Shown here: one piece after another, positions 24,810 through 37,800 of the stretch
Layout of the letters: each line of letters opens with the position of its first letter
How positions within the stretch are numbered: the stretch's first letter is position 1
Source of the DNA: Prevotella sp. UBA7594
Lineage (GTDB): Bacteria; Bacteroidota; Bacteroidia; Bacteroidales; Bacteroidaceae
Assembly: GCA_002490315.1 (NCBI GenBank)
Contig: DLKG01000008.1
Span: 1-54,534 of the forward strand
Direction: 5' to 3'
Length of the DNA: 54,534 bases
Made by a program: the position numbers and the translations under genes
Notes under the pieces: model-generated
Told to the model about the DNA's origin: nothing
The model's database searches: none
The model's input: the letters and a program-made list of their open reading frames with translations, nothing else

Positions 24810-26414
24810 ATGATGAAATACCCTATAGGAATACAAACATTTGATAAAATCATCAATGGAGGTTTTCTGTATATAGACAAAACCGCTTTGATTTATCAAT
24901 TGGTACAAGGAAGCACATATTTTCTGGGTCGCCCACGCCGATTCGGAAAGAGTCTTCTTATATCCACACTCGAAAGCTATTTCCTTGGCAAGAAAGAACT
25001 GTTCAAGGGACTTGCCATCGACTCACTGGAGACAGAGTGGAAGCAATATCCTGTTTTTCACATAGATTTTGGTACAGGCAACTATCTCAACGATGGAACA
25101 TTGGAGGAAACACTCAATGCTCATCTCTGCGAATGGGAAAGACAATACTCCATAACCAATAGTTATAAAGACTTCGGTCTGCGCATGAGCAAAATACTAA
25201 GCACAGCCCATGAGAAAACGGGGCTTGGTTGTGTGGTGTTGATAGATGAATACGACAAGCCTATACTTGACGCTTTGGATTTGAATACCAAGGTAGAGCA
25301 TCTCGGCATACAGATGACCCTTGAAGATAAGCACCGCAATATCATGAAGTCGTTCTATGCCACATTCAAGAGTGCAGACGCCGACCTCAGATTTGTTTTT
25401 CTGACTGGAGTCACCAAGTTCTCGCAAATCAGTGTGTTCAGCGGTTTCAATCAGCCCGACGACATCAGTCTCAATCGTAAATATGAAGCTATTTGCGGCA
25501 TCACACAAGAAGAATTGGTGAAATATTTTGCCGAGCCTATAGCCGAATTCGCAGAAGACTACGAGTGCTCTCAGGAAGAAATGTTGCAGAAATTGCAAGT
25601 GAAATACGACGGTTATCATTTCAGCAAACGAATGACGGACATTTTCAATCCGTTTAGTATTCTCAACGCATTCAACCAAATGGACTTGGGGAACTATTGG
25701 TTTAAAAGCGGAACACCGACTTATTTGATACGCTTGCTGACCCATTCGGATGAAAACCTGAATGATTTGGTAGGGAAATACTATGCCACGAGTCAATTTG
25801 ACGATTACAAGGCAGACGTAGAGAAACCATTGCCGATGATTTACCAAAGCGGTTACCTCACTATCAAAGGCTTCGACCGTGACACTCAATCGTATTTGCT
25901 CGACATTCCCAACAACGAGGTACGCGAAGGATTCTTGACCATTTTAGCCAATAACTATCTTAAGACGAAAGAAGATTCGGCAAGCTGGCTCATCAATTCC
26001 GTGACTCTTTTGAAAAAAGGCAATCTACAGGCATTCATGGATTCCCTGACAGCTTTCTTGTCAAGCATACCTTACAGTGTACGCCGACGCAATGACGAGA
26101 GAGAATACGAACGCTATTTTGGCTATACCTTCTACTTGCTGCTACGTATGCTAAGTTGCTATATCGTATTTCGTGAGAAGGAAACGAGCCAAGGCAGAGC
26201 CGACTGCATTTACGAGACACCGACCGATGTTTACATCTTCGAGTTCAAGCTCGATGGGTCTGTCGACCAAGCACTACAACAAATAGAAAATAAAGGATAC
26301 GCCAAAGAATATTTGTCAGACAAAAGAATTGTTCATCAAATTGGCGTTAACTTTTCTTCTGAAAAAGGAACCATAGAATCTTGGAAAGAGAAAATACAAG
26401 ACATTCAAAAATAA
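24810..26414 (+). CDS. AAA-ATPase-like protein with C-terminal PD-(D/E)XK nuclease domain
   Basis: A 534-residue cytosolic protein of a family (AAA-ATPase-like plus PD-(D/E)XK) that is multicopy in Prevotella-like genomes. The N-terminal STAND/AAA-type domain has a P-loop at FLGRPRRFGKSLLISTLE and a Walker B at CVVLIDEYDKPILDALD. A sensor-like strand reads LRFVFLTGVTKFSQISVFSG. The C-terminal nuclease fold has the expected acidic pair and lysine (RADCIYETPTDVYIFEFKLD). The native function of the family is not established; defence or mobile-element roles have been proposed. Its stop overlaps the next gene's start by one base (TAATG), so the downstream fimbrillin is probably translated by reinitiation. 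It is richer in A/T than the surrounding genes, which suggests it was inserted into the locus. Confidence 0.9.
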   Translation: MMKYPIGIQTFDKIINGGFLYIDKTALIYQLVQGSTYFLGRPRRFGKSLLISTLESYFLGKKELFKGLAIDSLETEWKQYPVFHIDFGTGNYLNDGTLEETLNAHLCEWERQYSITNSYKDFGLRMSKILSTAHEKTGLGCVVLIDEYDKPILDALDLNTKVEHLGIQMTLEDKHRNIMKSFYATFKSADADLRFVFLTGVTKFSQISVFSGFNQPDDISLNRKYEAICGITQEELVKYFAEPIAEFAEDYECSQEEMLQKLQVKYDGYHFSKRMTDIFNPFSILNAFNQMDLGNYWFKSGTPTYLIRLLTHSDENLNDLVGKYYATSQFDDYKADVEKPLPMIYQSGYLTIKGFDRDTQSYLLDIPNNEVREGFLTILANNYLKTKEDSASWLINSVTLLKKGNLQAFMDSLTAFLSSIPYSVRRRNDEREYERYFGYTFYLLLRMLSCYIVFREKETSQGRADCIYETPTDVYIFEFKLDGSVDQALQQIENKGYAKEYLSDKRIVHQIGVNFSSEKGTIESWKEKIQDIQK

Positions 26415-27472
26415 TGACCACTCGCATCTTGACCATACCATTCATGGCTCTATGCCTCTTCTCTTGCTCCCCCTCGAGTCAAGACGACCCCGTCGTCCCC
26501 GACGGCAATGCCGCCATTGGCTTCGGCGGCAACAGCGGCACATGGCAAGATGCATCCACCCGAGCATCCGGCACAACCGGACTCGAGACCCTCTTCACCT
26601 CCTTCAAGGTGTGGGGAAACAAGACAACCGACGGCAAACAACAGACCGTCTTCGACGGCTACACCGTAGCCCACGAAACCGACTGGGACTATGTGGGCAT
26701 CAACAACCAGACCGTAAAGTACTGGGACTTTTCCGCATCCGACTACCGCTTCTGGGCTTACGCCCCGGCAGATGCTAACATCACGACAACAGACAACTCT
26801 TTTAAAATTCCATATACATACACCCCCAACGCCACAGCCACCTCAGTGCCCTACGTCAGCTACCTCTGGTACGCCCAGAAACAATCGGCAGCTGGTGGCT
26901 ACGGCTCCTGCGTGACCCTCACCTTCGCCCCCGTCGTCGCCAAGGTGCGCTTTCGCTTCACCTTCCCCGATGGCATTGAGAACATAAGCATCCGAAACAT
27001 CCGTTTCCGCGACAACCGCTTCATAGCCGACCCTGCTACCGCCGACACACCACTCAGCGGAACACTCACGGCTACCTACCCCACGACGGACATCCCCACA
27101 TCCTCCTCGCCCACCCTCGGCATGGAGACAGATACGAGAGGGCAACTGCTCCTCACCGTGCCCTATGAGGACACAAACGCCACTGTACATATAACGCCTC
27201 AAGTGGCGACCTACAACAAATGGTACTACGTGCCACCGTTCGCCGACATCGGCTACGAGCAGGGCGCATACGCCATCACCGCCAGTATCGACGGAAAAGA
27301 AACTACAGCCACCGTCCCTGCGCAATACATGCAGTGGAAGGCGGGCTATCAATATACATACATCTTCAAAATCAACGAAGCCGGCAGCATCGCCTTCTCC
27401 AACCTCAATGTGGAGCAATGGCTCACCGGCTCCAACCACGACAACAACGGCACTGGCACAGAAGGCTGGTAG
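26414..27472 (+). CDS. Fimbrillin family lipoprotein, second subunit
   Basis: A 352-residue lipoprotein with signal and lipobox FMALCLFSCSPSSQ. The start at 26414 shares one base with the stop of the ATPase gene. An upstream in-frame ATG at 26381 would put 11 extra residues before the signal and is rejected. Fimbrillin-like phrases mirror those of the first subunit: WDFSASDYRFWAYAPAD, VVAKVRFRFTFPDG and VPAQYMQWKAGYQYTYIFKI. The shorter length suggests a minor or anchoring subunit. A terminator follows, so this gene and the ATPase gene may form a two-gene unit inside the fimbrial locus. Confidence 0.85.
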   Translation: MTTRILTIPFMALCLFSCSPSSQDDPVVPDGNAAIGFGGNSGTWQDASTRASGTTGLETLFTSFKVWGNKTTDGKQQTVFDGYTVAHETDWDYVGINNQTVKYWDFSASDYRFWAYAPADANITTTDNSFKIPYTYTPNATATSVPYVSYLWYAQKQSAAGGYGSCVTLTFAPVVAKVRFRFTFPDGIENISIRNIRFRDNRFIADPATADTPLSGTLTATYPTTDIPTSSSPTLGMETDTRGQLLLTVPYEDTNATVHITPQVATYNKWYYVPPFADIGYEQGAYAITASIDGKETTATVPAQYMQWKAGYQYTYIFKINEAGSIAFSNLNVEQWLTGSNHDNNGTGTEGW

Positions 27473-27508
27473 CCACTATTGCCGTGTGCCCTTACATAAA
27501 GAGAAATG

Positions 27509-27537
27509 CGTGCATGAGCTATCGTGCACGGTTTTTT
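27509..27537 (+). terminator. Intrinsic terminator after the second fimbrillin
   Basis: CGTGCA (27509-27514) pairs with TGCACG (27525-27530) across a 10-base loop, followed by GTTTTTT. It lies 36 bases beyond the fimbrillin stop. Confidence 0.7.
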
Positions 27538-27588
27538 ATAACGCGCGCGTATATATAACACGCACGCATAATAATTTTAAATTACAAC

Positions 27589-28746
27589 ATGAAGGATATA
27601 CGATACATAGCTGTTCTGACTCTCATCGCAATGCTCACCGCTTGCGACAACTCAGACTTGCCCATACAGCATCCCGACAGCTACGGCTACATGACTTTCT
27701 CGGCAAGCACCGAGAAGCTCACGACGCGCACCAATCCCTACGAGGCATACGATGCCAACCGCCACCCTCACACGATGGGCGTGTTCGGCTTCTACGACAA
27801 CGACGCAGCCAACAGCATCTACGACAACGGCATCTTCACCTACGACACCGCCACAAAAGAGTGGAACGAGACGTCGCGCAAACGCTGGAACGACTATGCC
27901 GCTGCCTCATCCTTCGACTTCTTCGCATATATGCCCCAATCTACGGAAGCATCGCTGACCAAGAACGCCAACGGCGGCTACACGCTGTCCTTCCCGTTCG
28001 CCATGACTACTGTCGAGCCATCGTCTGACGGCGCTTCCACTACCACCTCGCCCGCTCCTGTCATCACCGACCAGCAGGCTGCCCCCATCATCTGCTCTAC
28101 GCCTGAGCGCAAGGAAGGCAAGAACTCCTCCGGTGAATTCACTTTCGACCCGGTGGTCAACATGAAGTTCGACCAGACGCTCACGGGCTACCGCCTGCTC
28201 TTCAAGCTCGACCCCACGATGGGTGCCATCCGCCAATTTCGCATCAAGAGCGTCAAGTTCTCCGGCACGCTTGCCACGTCGTGCACCATATCACGCTCCT
28301 ACACATGGAGCACGGCAAACAACGAGTGGACTGCCGGCAGCATACAATGGACAGACGTAAAGCGCACGACATTCACCACAGAGTCGCCCTACTCTATCCC
28401 CTACCAGTCGCACGACACCGAGATCTACGACGACTCCACACACACTGCCGCCGTCACAGCCACGGCATACACACAATGGGGAGCCGACCTCTACACCATA
28501 CCCGACGCCAAGTTCCGCCCCGTGATTTCGGTCACCTACGATGTGGAAGTGAAGGCTGAAGACGGCAGCATGGTTGTCACACGAAAGGATGTCACCTCCG
28601 ACATTACCCTCAACACCGACAACTTCAGCAACCTCACCACGGGCAGCACGGCAATGATGAACCTCGTGAGGATTCTCATCCAGCCACGCTATCTCTACGT
28701 GTTGGCTGACGACGATGCCTACGCAGGACATCTGCTCATCAACTGA
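27589..28746 (+). CDS. Fimbrillin family lipoprotein, third subunit
   Basis: A 385-residue lipoprotein with lipobox IAMLTACDNSDL. After the lipidated Cys comes a beta-rich region starting SYGYMTFSASTEKLTTRTNP, with the basic TTRT site typical of precursors cut after Arg. Fimbrillin-like phrases include HTMGVFGFYDND, SFDFFAYMPQS and LTGYRLLFKLDPTMGAI. The C-terminus (SNLTTGSTAMMNLVRILIQP, then RYLYVLADDD) is also characteristic. The difference from the other two fimbrillins suggests a distinct accessory or tip position. The gene follows a terminator and precedes the giant repeat protein by 68 bases. Transcription may start from the A/T-rich 27540-27588 leader, but no consensus box is seen. Confidence 0.82.
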   Translation: MKDIRYIAVLTLIAMLTACDNSDLPIQHPDSYGYMTFSASTEKLTTRTNPYEAYDANRHPHTMGVFGFYDNDAANSIYDNGIFTYDTATKEWNETSRKRWNDYAAASSFDFFAYMPQSTEASLTKNANGGYTLSFPFAMTTVEPSSDGASTTTSPAPVITDQQAAPIICSTPERKEGKNSSGEFTFDPVVNMKFDQTLTGYRLLFKLDPTMGAIRQFRIKSVKFSGTLATSCTISRSYTWSTANNEWTAGSIQWTDVKRTTFTTESPYSIPYQSHDTEIYDDSTHTAAVTATAYTQWGADLYTIPDAKFRPVISVTYDVEVKAEDGSMVVTRKDVTSDITLNTDNFSNLTTGSTAMMNLVRILIQPRYLYVLADDDAYAGHLLIN

Positions 28747-28757
28747 TAAATCTCTGA

Positions 28758-28804
28758 ATATTAAATATTTCAATATTTCCTTACTTCAATATTTTAATAT
28801 TTTC
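28758..28804 (+). repeat. A/T-rich short repeats just upstream of the giant gene
   Basis: TTTCAATATTT (28768-28778) and TTCAATATTTT (28785-28795) recur, followed by TTAATATTTTC (28794-28804). They fill the leader between the third fimbrillin stop and the 5213-aa gene's ATG. Such sequence could melt easily and could vary by slippage; the function is unknown. Confidence 0.5.
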
Positions 28805-28814
28805 GATATATAGC

Positions 28815-31800
28815 ATGTTAAAGAATATACTCACTCTAATAGCCCTACTGTTGTTCAACGTCCAAATGGCATTGGCGCAAAACATCAGTAACGATGACAT
28901 CAAGGAGACACTGGATTTCAACGCCGGAACGGCTGCCTACACTCTCTCGACCGACCTTCCCGCAGGCTCCACACTCACGTGGAGCATCGACGGCAAGACT
29001 ATAGCCGACGGTCTGTCTGCCGACGGCAAGACGCTCACCGTGAAGCTCAGCAAGACGACACGCAGCGCAACGGTTACGGTGACGCCTGCCGACAGCGAGG
29101 CGCAAACCATCAATTTCAGCATCGAGCCGAAAAGCTACGGCGCCGACTACGACGACCAGCATTTCTATGCCGACGAGTTCGCGTCGGGCGACGGCACGAA
29201 GGACAATCCGTATCTCATCAGCAACGACATGGAACTGGCGTTGCTGGCTCATCGTGTGAACAGCGGAAGCAGTGAGCAGATGCTGAGCGGCACTTACTTC
29301 AAGCTTGCCGACGACATCAACCTGAGCAGGGGTCTCTGGACGCCTATCGGCACATGGAACGTGAACTCAAAGGATGCCAAGACCCGACGCTTCTTTGCCG
29401 GTAAGTTTGACGGCGACGGCCATGTCATCAGCAACATGCAGATAGAGTGGACCAACGAGAACAACAACGAGGCTTCGTGGGGTCTTTTCTCGCGCCTCTA
29501 TGGTAAGTCGTCTACTGAAAGTGGATATGCCACTGTCACCAATCTTGTGATTGAGAATGCCTGTGTGGAGAAGAAGAAAGACTACATACCGGCTGCAGGT
29601 ACGATGAAGCTTGGCGTATTGGCGGGCGACTTGACCGACAACGCCGAAATCAGCAACATCATTATCCACAACTCTAAAGTTACGGACAACGGCGAGGCTT
29701 ACACTACTGCGGGCAAATACCGTATGGGCGGCATCGTGGGCTATCTCGACGGCAAACTCTATAAGATTTACAACATCGCGGCTAATACTGAGATGAACAT
29801 GCTGCGAAACGCACGCGTGAGCAACGACGTGACTATTTCTGCAGGTATCGGCTGCGCCAGCAGCTTCAGAACAGGCAATGCCATACTGCCCACGAATATC
29901 TACGTGTATGGCCCTGCCATCGTCACCAGTTCTTCGAACAGGGTGCGCAAGGGCGGTGTGGTTGCGATGTACAGCAGTGCCTACAAGTTGACTGCCGACC
30001 AGCAGAAGACGCTGTATTATTCTCCGGAACTGAAACAGACGGGGAGCAATATCGACAATTATGGTTCGCAGCAGGACATCGCATCCTTCGGCCTCAACTT
30101 TGCCACACAGTGTAACGACTACATCAGCGACAAGAAGATCGACAAGAACATGTGGTCGTACTTCAGCAGCGAAGAGCGTTTCTCTTTCAGTTCTGTCATG
30201 CTGAAACTGGAGCGCGGCAGCAGCGATGTGCTGACGGCGGTAGACCAATACGGCAATGTCTCGACAGACAACTACGACTGGTATGTGTCTTACGACAATA
30301 TCAATTGGGAGAAACTGAACACTGAGCCTTGCAGCTCGTACACTTTGCCACGAAAGGACTACAGCCAGTATGTGTATGCCATTCTGCCGGACGCCACGCT
30401 TCGCACCAACACCACGATGGTGAAGGCTATCGCGGTGTCGGCTATTATCGACTCCAACACCAAGCCCGGCACTTTCATCATACACGTAAGCAACGATACG
30501 GAAGTCAGCAACAAGGCATTGGGACTCGCCATCAGCTACGAATGGTTTAAGGGAACGGATCTGCTTGAAGGGGAAAATGACTCTACCTACACCCGTCCAA
30601 CAGGCAGCGAGAAAGACCAATACAACTGCCACGTCACGGTAAAGAGCGGTGACTTGACGTTGCTCGACAAGTGGTTCAGCACCAGAACTGTGGTGTATCT
30701 CAAGCCTACCGACTCTGGAAATACTCCTGAAAACGAGCGCATTGCGAGCGCAGAATGGGGATTAAGCCCCGACAAGCCTATGCTCACCTGGCAAGGAGCC
30801 TACAGCAAGCTGTCGCCATACGCCTCATGGAACGAGAACTATATCGTACTGATAGGCGAAAGTAGCGAAACTGTGACAAACGACAAAAATACAGGATTTA
30901 ATATTACCCAGAATTACCAAAGTGAGATCAACAAAAACTTTACGTCTGAAGATTGGACAAATGTTGTTGCCAGCAAATCACCACTCTTCCGCAACGCTAC
31001 GATAACAGGAAAGTGGGAAGGATTGGAGGAAGACAACGATGCCGTTATTCAGATCACCGGTGCCAATGCCGGACTGCCGCTTTGGGGAGACACACGATTC
31101 CAAGACATCACCTTCAAAAAAGGAGCGAACTTTCACTACAACATCATTTACTGCCAATACCACAATTTAGAGATGGGCAATGGCATCAAAATGACTGGTT
31201 ACAACCAGATTTTGCCTGGATATGGCACTATCGATGGAGCAGTGACAAACGCCTTCCATATCTTTGGAGGTTTCCTCAACGATGCAAGATTCTATCCGCT
31301 GAACACGAAAGAAAAAATCGAGACTTTTGAGAAGTCGATTCCTCATGGACGCGAAGGCTTTAAAATCACTGTCAAGTCGGGATTCTACTCTTGTATCTGT
31401 GCCGGAGGTCGACAAATCAGCGACAACAACACTACCAAAGACATTGTCACTCAGCAGAATGGCGTGATGGGTACGCCGAACATGCCTATCAAGTGTACCA
31501 TCGATATTGATGTCGACTCTGTTTGGAACAACGCCAATAATGAGGAAAGAACGTTTGTGAATAGTAGTTCATTAACCGGACAGACAAAGAAAAACGACTA
31601 CGATGTCGGTATCATCCTTGCGGGCAACCACGAGGGTGCCATGTTTGCCGATGTTGACATCAACATAAGAAGTGGGCGTGTGGCACGTGTGGTCAACGGC
31701 ACTTTGGGTAGCCAACATAACTCGTGGCTGACATACCCGGCTGAGAACGGCAAAGAATACAGAGTGCCCGACAACACCTTTATGGGTCGTGCCAACATTA

Positions 31801-34800
31801 CCATTGATCCTGCATCTTCGGAGAACTACACATCGGATGATGATGTGGACAAACGTGTTGTCATTACAGAGCTATACGGAGGAAGTACCGGACGCGGACA
31901 ATTGGAGGGCATTACCGTGAACAATCCGTTTTACGGATACAGCACCATCACTATCAATGGCGGAACATTCAAGATACTGCCTGACAACAACAACCGGAAA
32001 AGTATTATCTTCTCGGGTATCTATGGAGCTGGAGCGGGCGGTATGAACGGTATCGGCTATGGAGCCGACAATGACAAGACACACACTCCCGACCAAAGCA
32101 TTCCTTACTGGAACGACGACAAGACCGTCATGCTCTACGGGCCGTATGCCGACGCCAAGGACAAACTGATAAAGTATCACTGCTACAATGCCGATGACAA
32201 TACATTTACCGATGTAGACCCGGCTGAGACCAACACCAAGATTGTCATCAATGGCGGCAAGTTTGGTTTGCCTAACGAGAGTATCGACGGTATCTATGCC
32301 GGAGGCAGTGGCTACATGAGTCAAGGTCTGTGGACAAGTGCGCATAGCACACCTAACACATGCGGAGGAAATGTGTATGGCAAACAGGACGAAACGGTTT
32401 CCTCGCTGACCATCAACGGTGGTGAGTTCTACTGCAAGAATGGCGTGTTCGCCGGTGGACGTGGCACGAATTACTTCTATGCTACAAACCCATACGAAGG
32501 CAATGCGGCTGAATATACCGACCTGGGCAAGACCTATGGCAACGTGGAGCTCAACATCACTGGCGGCACATTCCACTGTCCGGTGTACGGCGGTGGCTAT
32601 GGCGTGGCTGATGCCAAGCTGTATCAGAAGGACGCTACAACCACATCTACCATCTCCACTCTCTCCAACATGGCACGTATCTATGGACAGTCTAAGGTGC
32701 AGATTCATGGCGGCACATTCTATAAGAACATCTATGGCGGCGGCGATATGGCTGTGACGGAATATCATGGCAGCGACCCTGCCACCAACGTCATTGTGAG
32801 CGACTCTGCCGACGTACGCGGGGCTGTGTTTGCCGGTGGAAACGGACGCCCTTACCGTCTGGCTTCAAGCACTGTCATCAACGACGACACGCAGTCGCCC
32901 GACAGTGTGGGTCGCGTCATCGGCTCCACTAGTGTCTCTTTCAGCGGCTCAACTGAGTTGGCACCTTATATATATGGCAACATCTACGGTGGCGGCAACC
33001 TGGCACAGGTGGATGGCGACACACGTGTCAATCTCTATGCCGGACACTTTGCCGGACAGATATTCGGCGGCGGCAACGGTCTGCTCAACGACGACAAGTC
33101 GGTGAGAAACTCTGCCGACGTGCTGGGCAACACCTTCGTAATGCTGGCTGAAGACCAGGGCGACCAGGACGACGACAGTGGAAACAAGGTGGACAACTTC
33201 TCCATCAACGTTATCTGGGACAAGATGTGGGATGCCGACAACAACCAGTTCTATGTGTGGGACACGGACGCCCGAAACAGACATGTGGAAGGCAGGGCTG
33301 CCGCAGAACCGATAATCGTCGACAAGAGTAAGTTCTTCGACGACAAGAAAGACAAGTTCATCAATCCCCACAATATCTATGGCGGCGGAAACATCGCCTG
33401 CAAGGTGGGCACTTATACGACACAGACCGACAAAGACGGCAACTCTACCGAGACGCTGGCAGAAGGTACCGGCACTGCTACGGTGGATGTATCGAAGGGC
33501 ATGACGCCGTATGAACTGCTGACGACGTCGGAGTGGAAAGAGTCTTACTCCGACAACGACAACCCGCACTTCAGCGTGTTCGGCGGTGGCTATGGCCCCG
33601 ACACTAAGGTGGGCAACACCGACGTGACTGTCAATGTGGAAGGCGACTACAGCGCCTATGACTCCGAGGCTGGCGACAACGACATGCAGCTTGCACCAAG
33701 CCTCAACCCGTCTTCGCACAAGGCTTCGTCGACGACGATACCAGTCTTCGACAACTCCAAGGGTATACCTAACTTCACTGTTCTTGGTGTGCTTGGCGGT
33801 GGCTATTCGGGCACTGTTGTCGGCGACGCCAAGGTGACTGTCGACGGTCAGACCTTCATCCACCGTGTATATGGTGGCGGATTCGGAAACCCGGAGTCGA
33901 CGGTCGACAACAACACGGGCGAGATTGGCGGCAACACCGAGGTCTACGTGAAAGGTGCGCACATCTATGGCGACGTGTTCGGCGGTGGCGCAGGTGTAGC
34001 CCCAGAGAATGCTAACAGCACCCACTTCATGCAGGTGGCACGCGTCATCGGCACTACCAAGGTGGAGGTGTCTGACAACGCGCTTGTCTATGGCAATGTG
34101 TATGGCGGTGGCGACATCGCCAATGTCGGCACGTATCAGGCTACGAAGCCCGACGGATATTACGACCAAACGAAGTTGTCGAGTGAGTCAACACTCGACC
34201 AGGACCCGTCGTCTCCCAACGCCGGCTCCTTTATCAGCTACAATGCCTCTGGCTACAAGGCGTTTGTCAACATCGTCGGTGGCGACATCTTCGGACAGGT
34301 GTTCGGCGGCGGTAGAGGACTGAAGAAGTCGCAGGCTGCCGAATACTACAAGTTGGGACGCATCAACGGCAATACTCTCGTGCATGTAGCAAACACAGAG
34401 AAGGAATATTCATCATATATCGTCAACAACGACGGCGACGCCATACCGCACATCTGGAACCGCATCTACGGCGGCTGTGCCTACGGCACTGTCGACGGCA
34501 ACACGCTCGTGCATATCGAGGGCGGCATGCTCGGACTCAACATCTTCGGCGGCGGCTTTGGCGATGTGGCTATCGACGACTCCCGACTCATTGAGAAGGA
34601 CAAGGACGGCATCAACTCCGGCGCGTCTACCGACTCCGAGATTCTCAACCTGGTGCTCGGCAAGAAGGACACTGATAACGTGGATACCTACGCTAATGTG
34701 CTTGGCAACACGAAAGTGCAGATCGACGGCGGCTCCTGGCTATGGAACCGCAAGGCCGACATCAACGGCAATATCACTACATGGCTTGCCAGCGAGTCGG

Positions 34801-37800
34801 GCAACGAGGCTATTAGCTCTGGCTACAGGGACTTCCGCAACATGGTGCTTGCCTTGAACGGCACTGAAGCTGCCGACACGGCATCGCTGGTAAGGGTGTA
34901 TGCTATTATCCAGAAAATCGCCAGCGACAAGAGCACACGTGAGTTCTTCGACATCAACACCTATTCGTTCAAGAAGAACCACAACATCTTCGGCGGCGGC
35001 AACCGTGCCTGCTATGTAGGTACTTACACTGGCGACGAGGCAGGCAACGCTTTCTCGGGCTCTGTGATGGAAGGCACAGGCAAGGCTGTGGTGGAAATCA
35101 ACCACTCGCCTCTGACAGACATCACCGACACTAAGGGCAACACCATTAGCCTGCTCGACTGCACCACGCTCCAGGGCTTCTGCTGGGTGCTTGGCAACGA
35201 GAACATCTCGCATCCGCAGTTCTCTGTCTTCGGTGCCGGCTACGGTGCCAACACGAAGGTGGCTAAGGCGGAGGTGCTGGTACGCCCTGGCGCGATAACC
35301 GCTACCGAGGGTGGCACTGCTCTCGAGATTGCTGGAAAACGATACCGCTATCTCTACCAGCAGGCCGACATGGAGGTTTACGCTAATATTGAGAAGAAGT
35401 TTCACGAGGACTTCCTGAAGGTGACCGACGAGGACCGTCGACTCTACTATGGCAGTTCCGACGGCACTACCAACGACCCGAAGACCTATCTGCGCTATCG
35501 CTCCAGCCGCTGGGCATGGGGACTCGGTGCGCCTAACTTCAGCTTCATGGAGGTTCACGGCGGCGGTTTCTCGGGCTATGTCTTGGGCGATGCTTATGTC
35601 GAGACCGACGGCGAACTTACTTGCCGCAACATCTATGGCGGCGGACTGGGTGCCAAGCCTTACGGCACTGTCAGCTCTGGCGACGGCTACGACTTCGGCA
35701 GCATCGGCGGCAACGTGAAGCTGTTCATGAAGACGGGCAGCGTGTCGAACAGTGTCTATGGCGGCGGTGCCGGTGTGGAGTCTGTGACAGGCAGCAAGGG
35801 CACATTGGTCGACTTCCCCGACATGGCGCGTGTGAATGGCAAGACCGAGGTGCATATCTACGGCGAGAAAATCTTCAATAACGGTAGCCAGATTGAGCGC
35901 ACACAGATTTTCGGCAATGTGTATGGCGGCGGCGATGTGGCGAATGTCGGCAAGGCAAAGGCCGACGCAAAGAAGTTCAGCTACAACGACGTCTATGTCG
36001 ACAACAACATCGAGTGCACATCGCTTGTCAACGTGCGCGGCGGTGCCATATTCTCACAGATATTCGCAGGAGGAAAGGGACGTAAGAAGGCGGCTTGCGC
36101 CGACTACACGAAGCTGGGCGGCATCTACGGCAATGCTTATGTCGTGGTCGACCAGCCTGCCATGTCATACCCCTACTGCGACCTCACCACCGGCGTGACT
36201 TACGACCCGTCGGACGACAACTACATGAAGCACCCCACTGATGTGGTGAGCACCAAGAATTATATCTTTAACCGTGTGTATGGTGGCTGCGAGAACGGCA
36301 CCATCTACGGCAACACGCTCGTGGCTATCAACGACGGCTATTTCGGTCACAACATTCTCGGTGGCGGATGGGGAAGCTGCGACACTACCTACGTCGACAA
36401 CGTGGCTGTGGTGGACACTACCTCGGCTGACGTGACGGGCAACACCAATCTCTTTATCACCGGTGGCGAGATGCTGCTCACGTCCTACTGGCTCATGGAC
36501 AAGCGATTCTGGGAACCGGCGTCTATCATCAACGACATTACCTACTCGCCGCAGTACGACCACCTTACGCGCAAGTTCAAGATCAACCACAACATCTATG
36601 GCGGTGGCAACATCGTGTGCACGGTAGGCAGAAAGGATGGCAGCGGAAATCTGAACGGCAGCGGCAACACCTACATCACGATGCTGGCGGGTATGCTCAA
36701 GGACAGCACTCAGGTGATTCCGGGTGAAGTCGACCCGAACAAGAGTCTCTTTGAATATAACGAGTGGAGGGAAGTGTACAACAAGGTTGGCTCCCCTCAC
36801 TTCAGCGTGTTCGGTGGCGGATTCGGCGAGATGGCCAACGTTCTCGGCGACACGTACGTGGACATCGAGATGGAGAAGCGTGGCAGCATACACAACTACG
36901 ACATCAAGGAGGGCGAGGAGTACAAGCATTTCCTCAGCGGCTACTCCGTTATGGACATCGTTGGCGGCGGCTACTCGGGTAAGGTCGAAGGCGACACCCA
37001 TGTGACGGGCAAGGGTGGCTGCTTCTGCCGTCGTGTGTTCGGCGGTGGCTACTACAACTCCGTGAGGTCGACCAACGTGGACATCCTGGCGATCGACTGC
37101 CGCGACATCTTCGGCGGCGGACAGATGGGCGACGTGCTCAAGAGCACCAATGTCAATATCGGATCGAAGGATGCAGCGTCGTCTGCCGTCTATCATAATT
37201 CTGACATCTATGTGCACGGCAGTGTGTATGGAGGCAACGACGTGTCGGGCTACATCAATGTGGTGCTCGACAAGAATGGCTACTTCCGCGACAATGGCGG
37301 CACCGGAACGCACGTCAATATCTATGGCGGACGTATATGGGGCAACGTCTATGGCGCCGGCAACGGCGACTACCTCTATGCCATCGACAAGAAGGGCAAC
37401 ACGAAGGTGACTGTCAACGAGGACTATCCGTTATATCCCGACGACCCGAACTCTGAGAAAGAGTCGCTGGTCTACACCGTGCCGATGCGCGACAATATGC
37501 CGTCGTACAAGGCGGCAAGCGACGCGGCTCGTATCGTGAACATCAACTCTTGGCGACCGATGACCAACAAGGTGAACATCCTTATCGAGGGCTCGTCGGC
37601 TACCGACACTGTATACATCAAGGGCGATGTCTACGGCGGCGGCAACTCGGCTACTGCCAGAAAGGTGCTGGATGCCTATGCCAACGCTAATAAAAACATT
37701 GGCTCCATCAATGTCAACATCGGTAGTCATGTGCGTATCGGACGCGTGTTCATGGGTAGCAACGGCGACGCTCTCTTCACGGCTTCCGAGAGCAACGACT

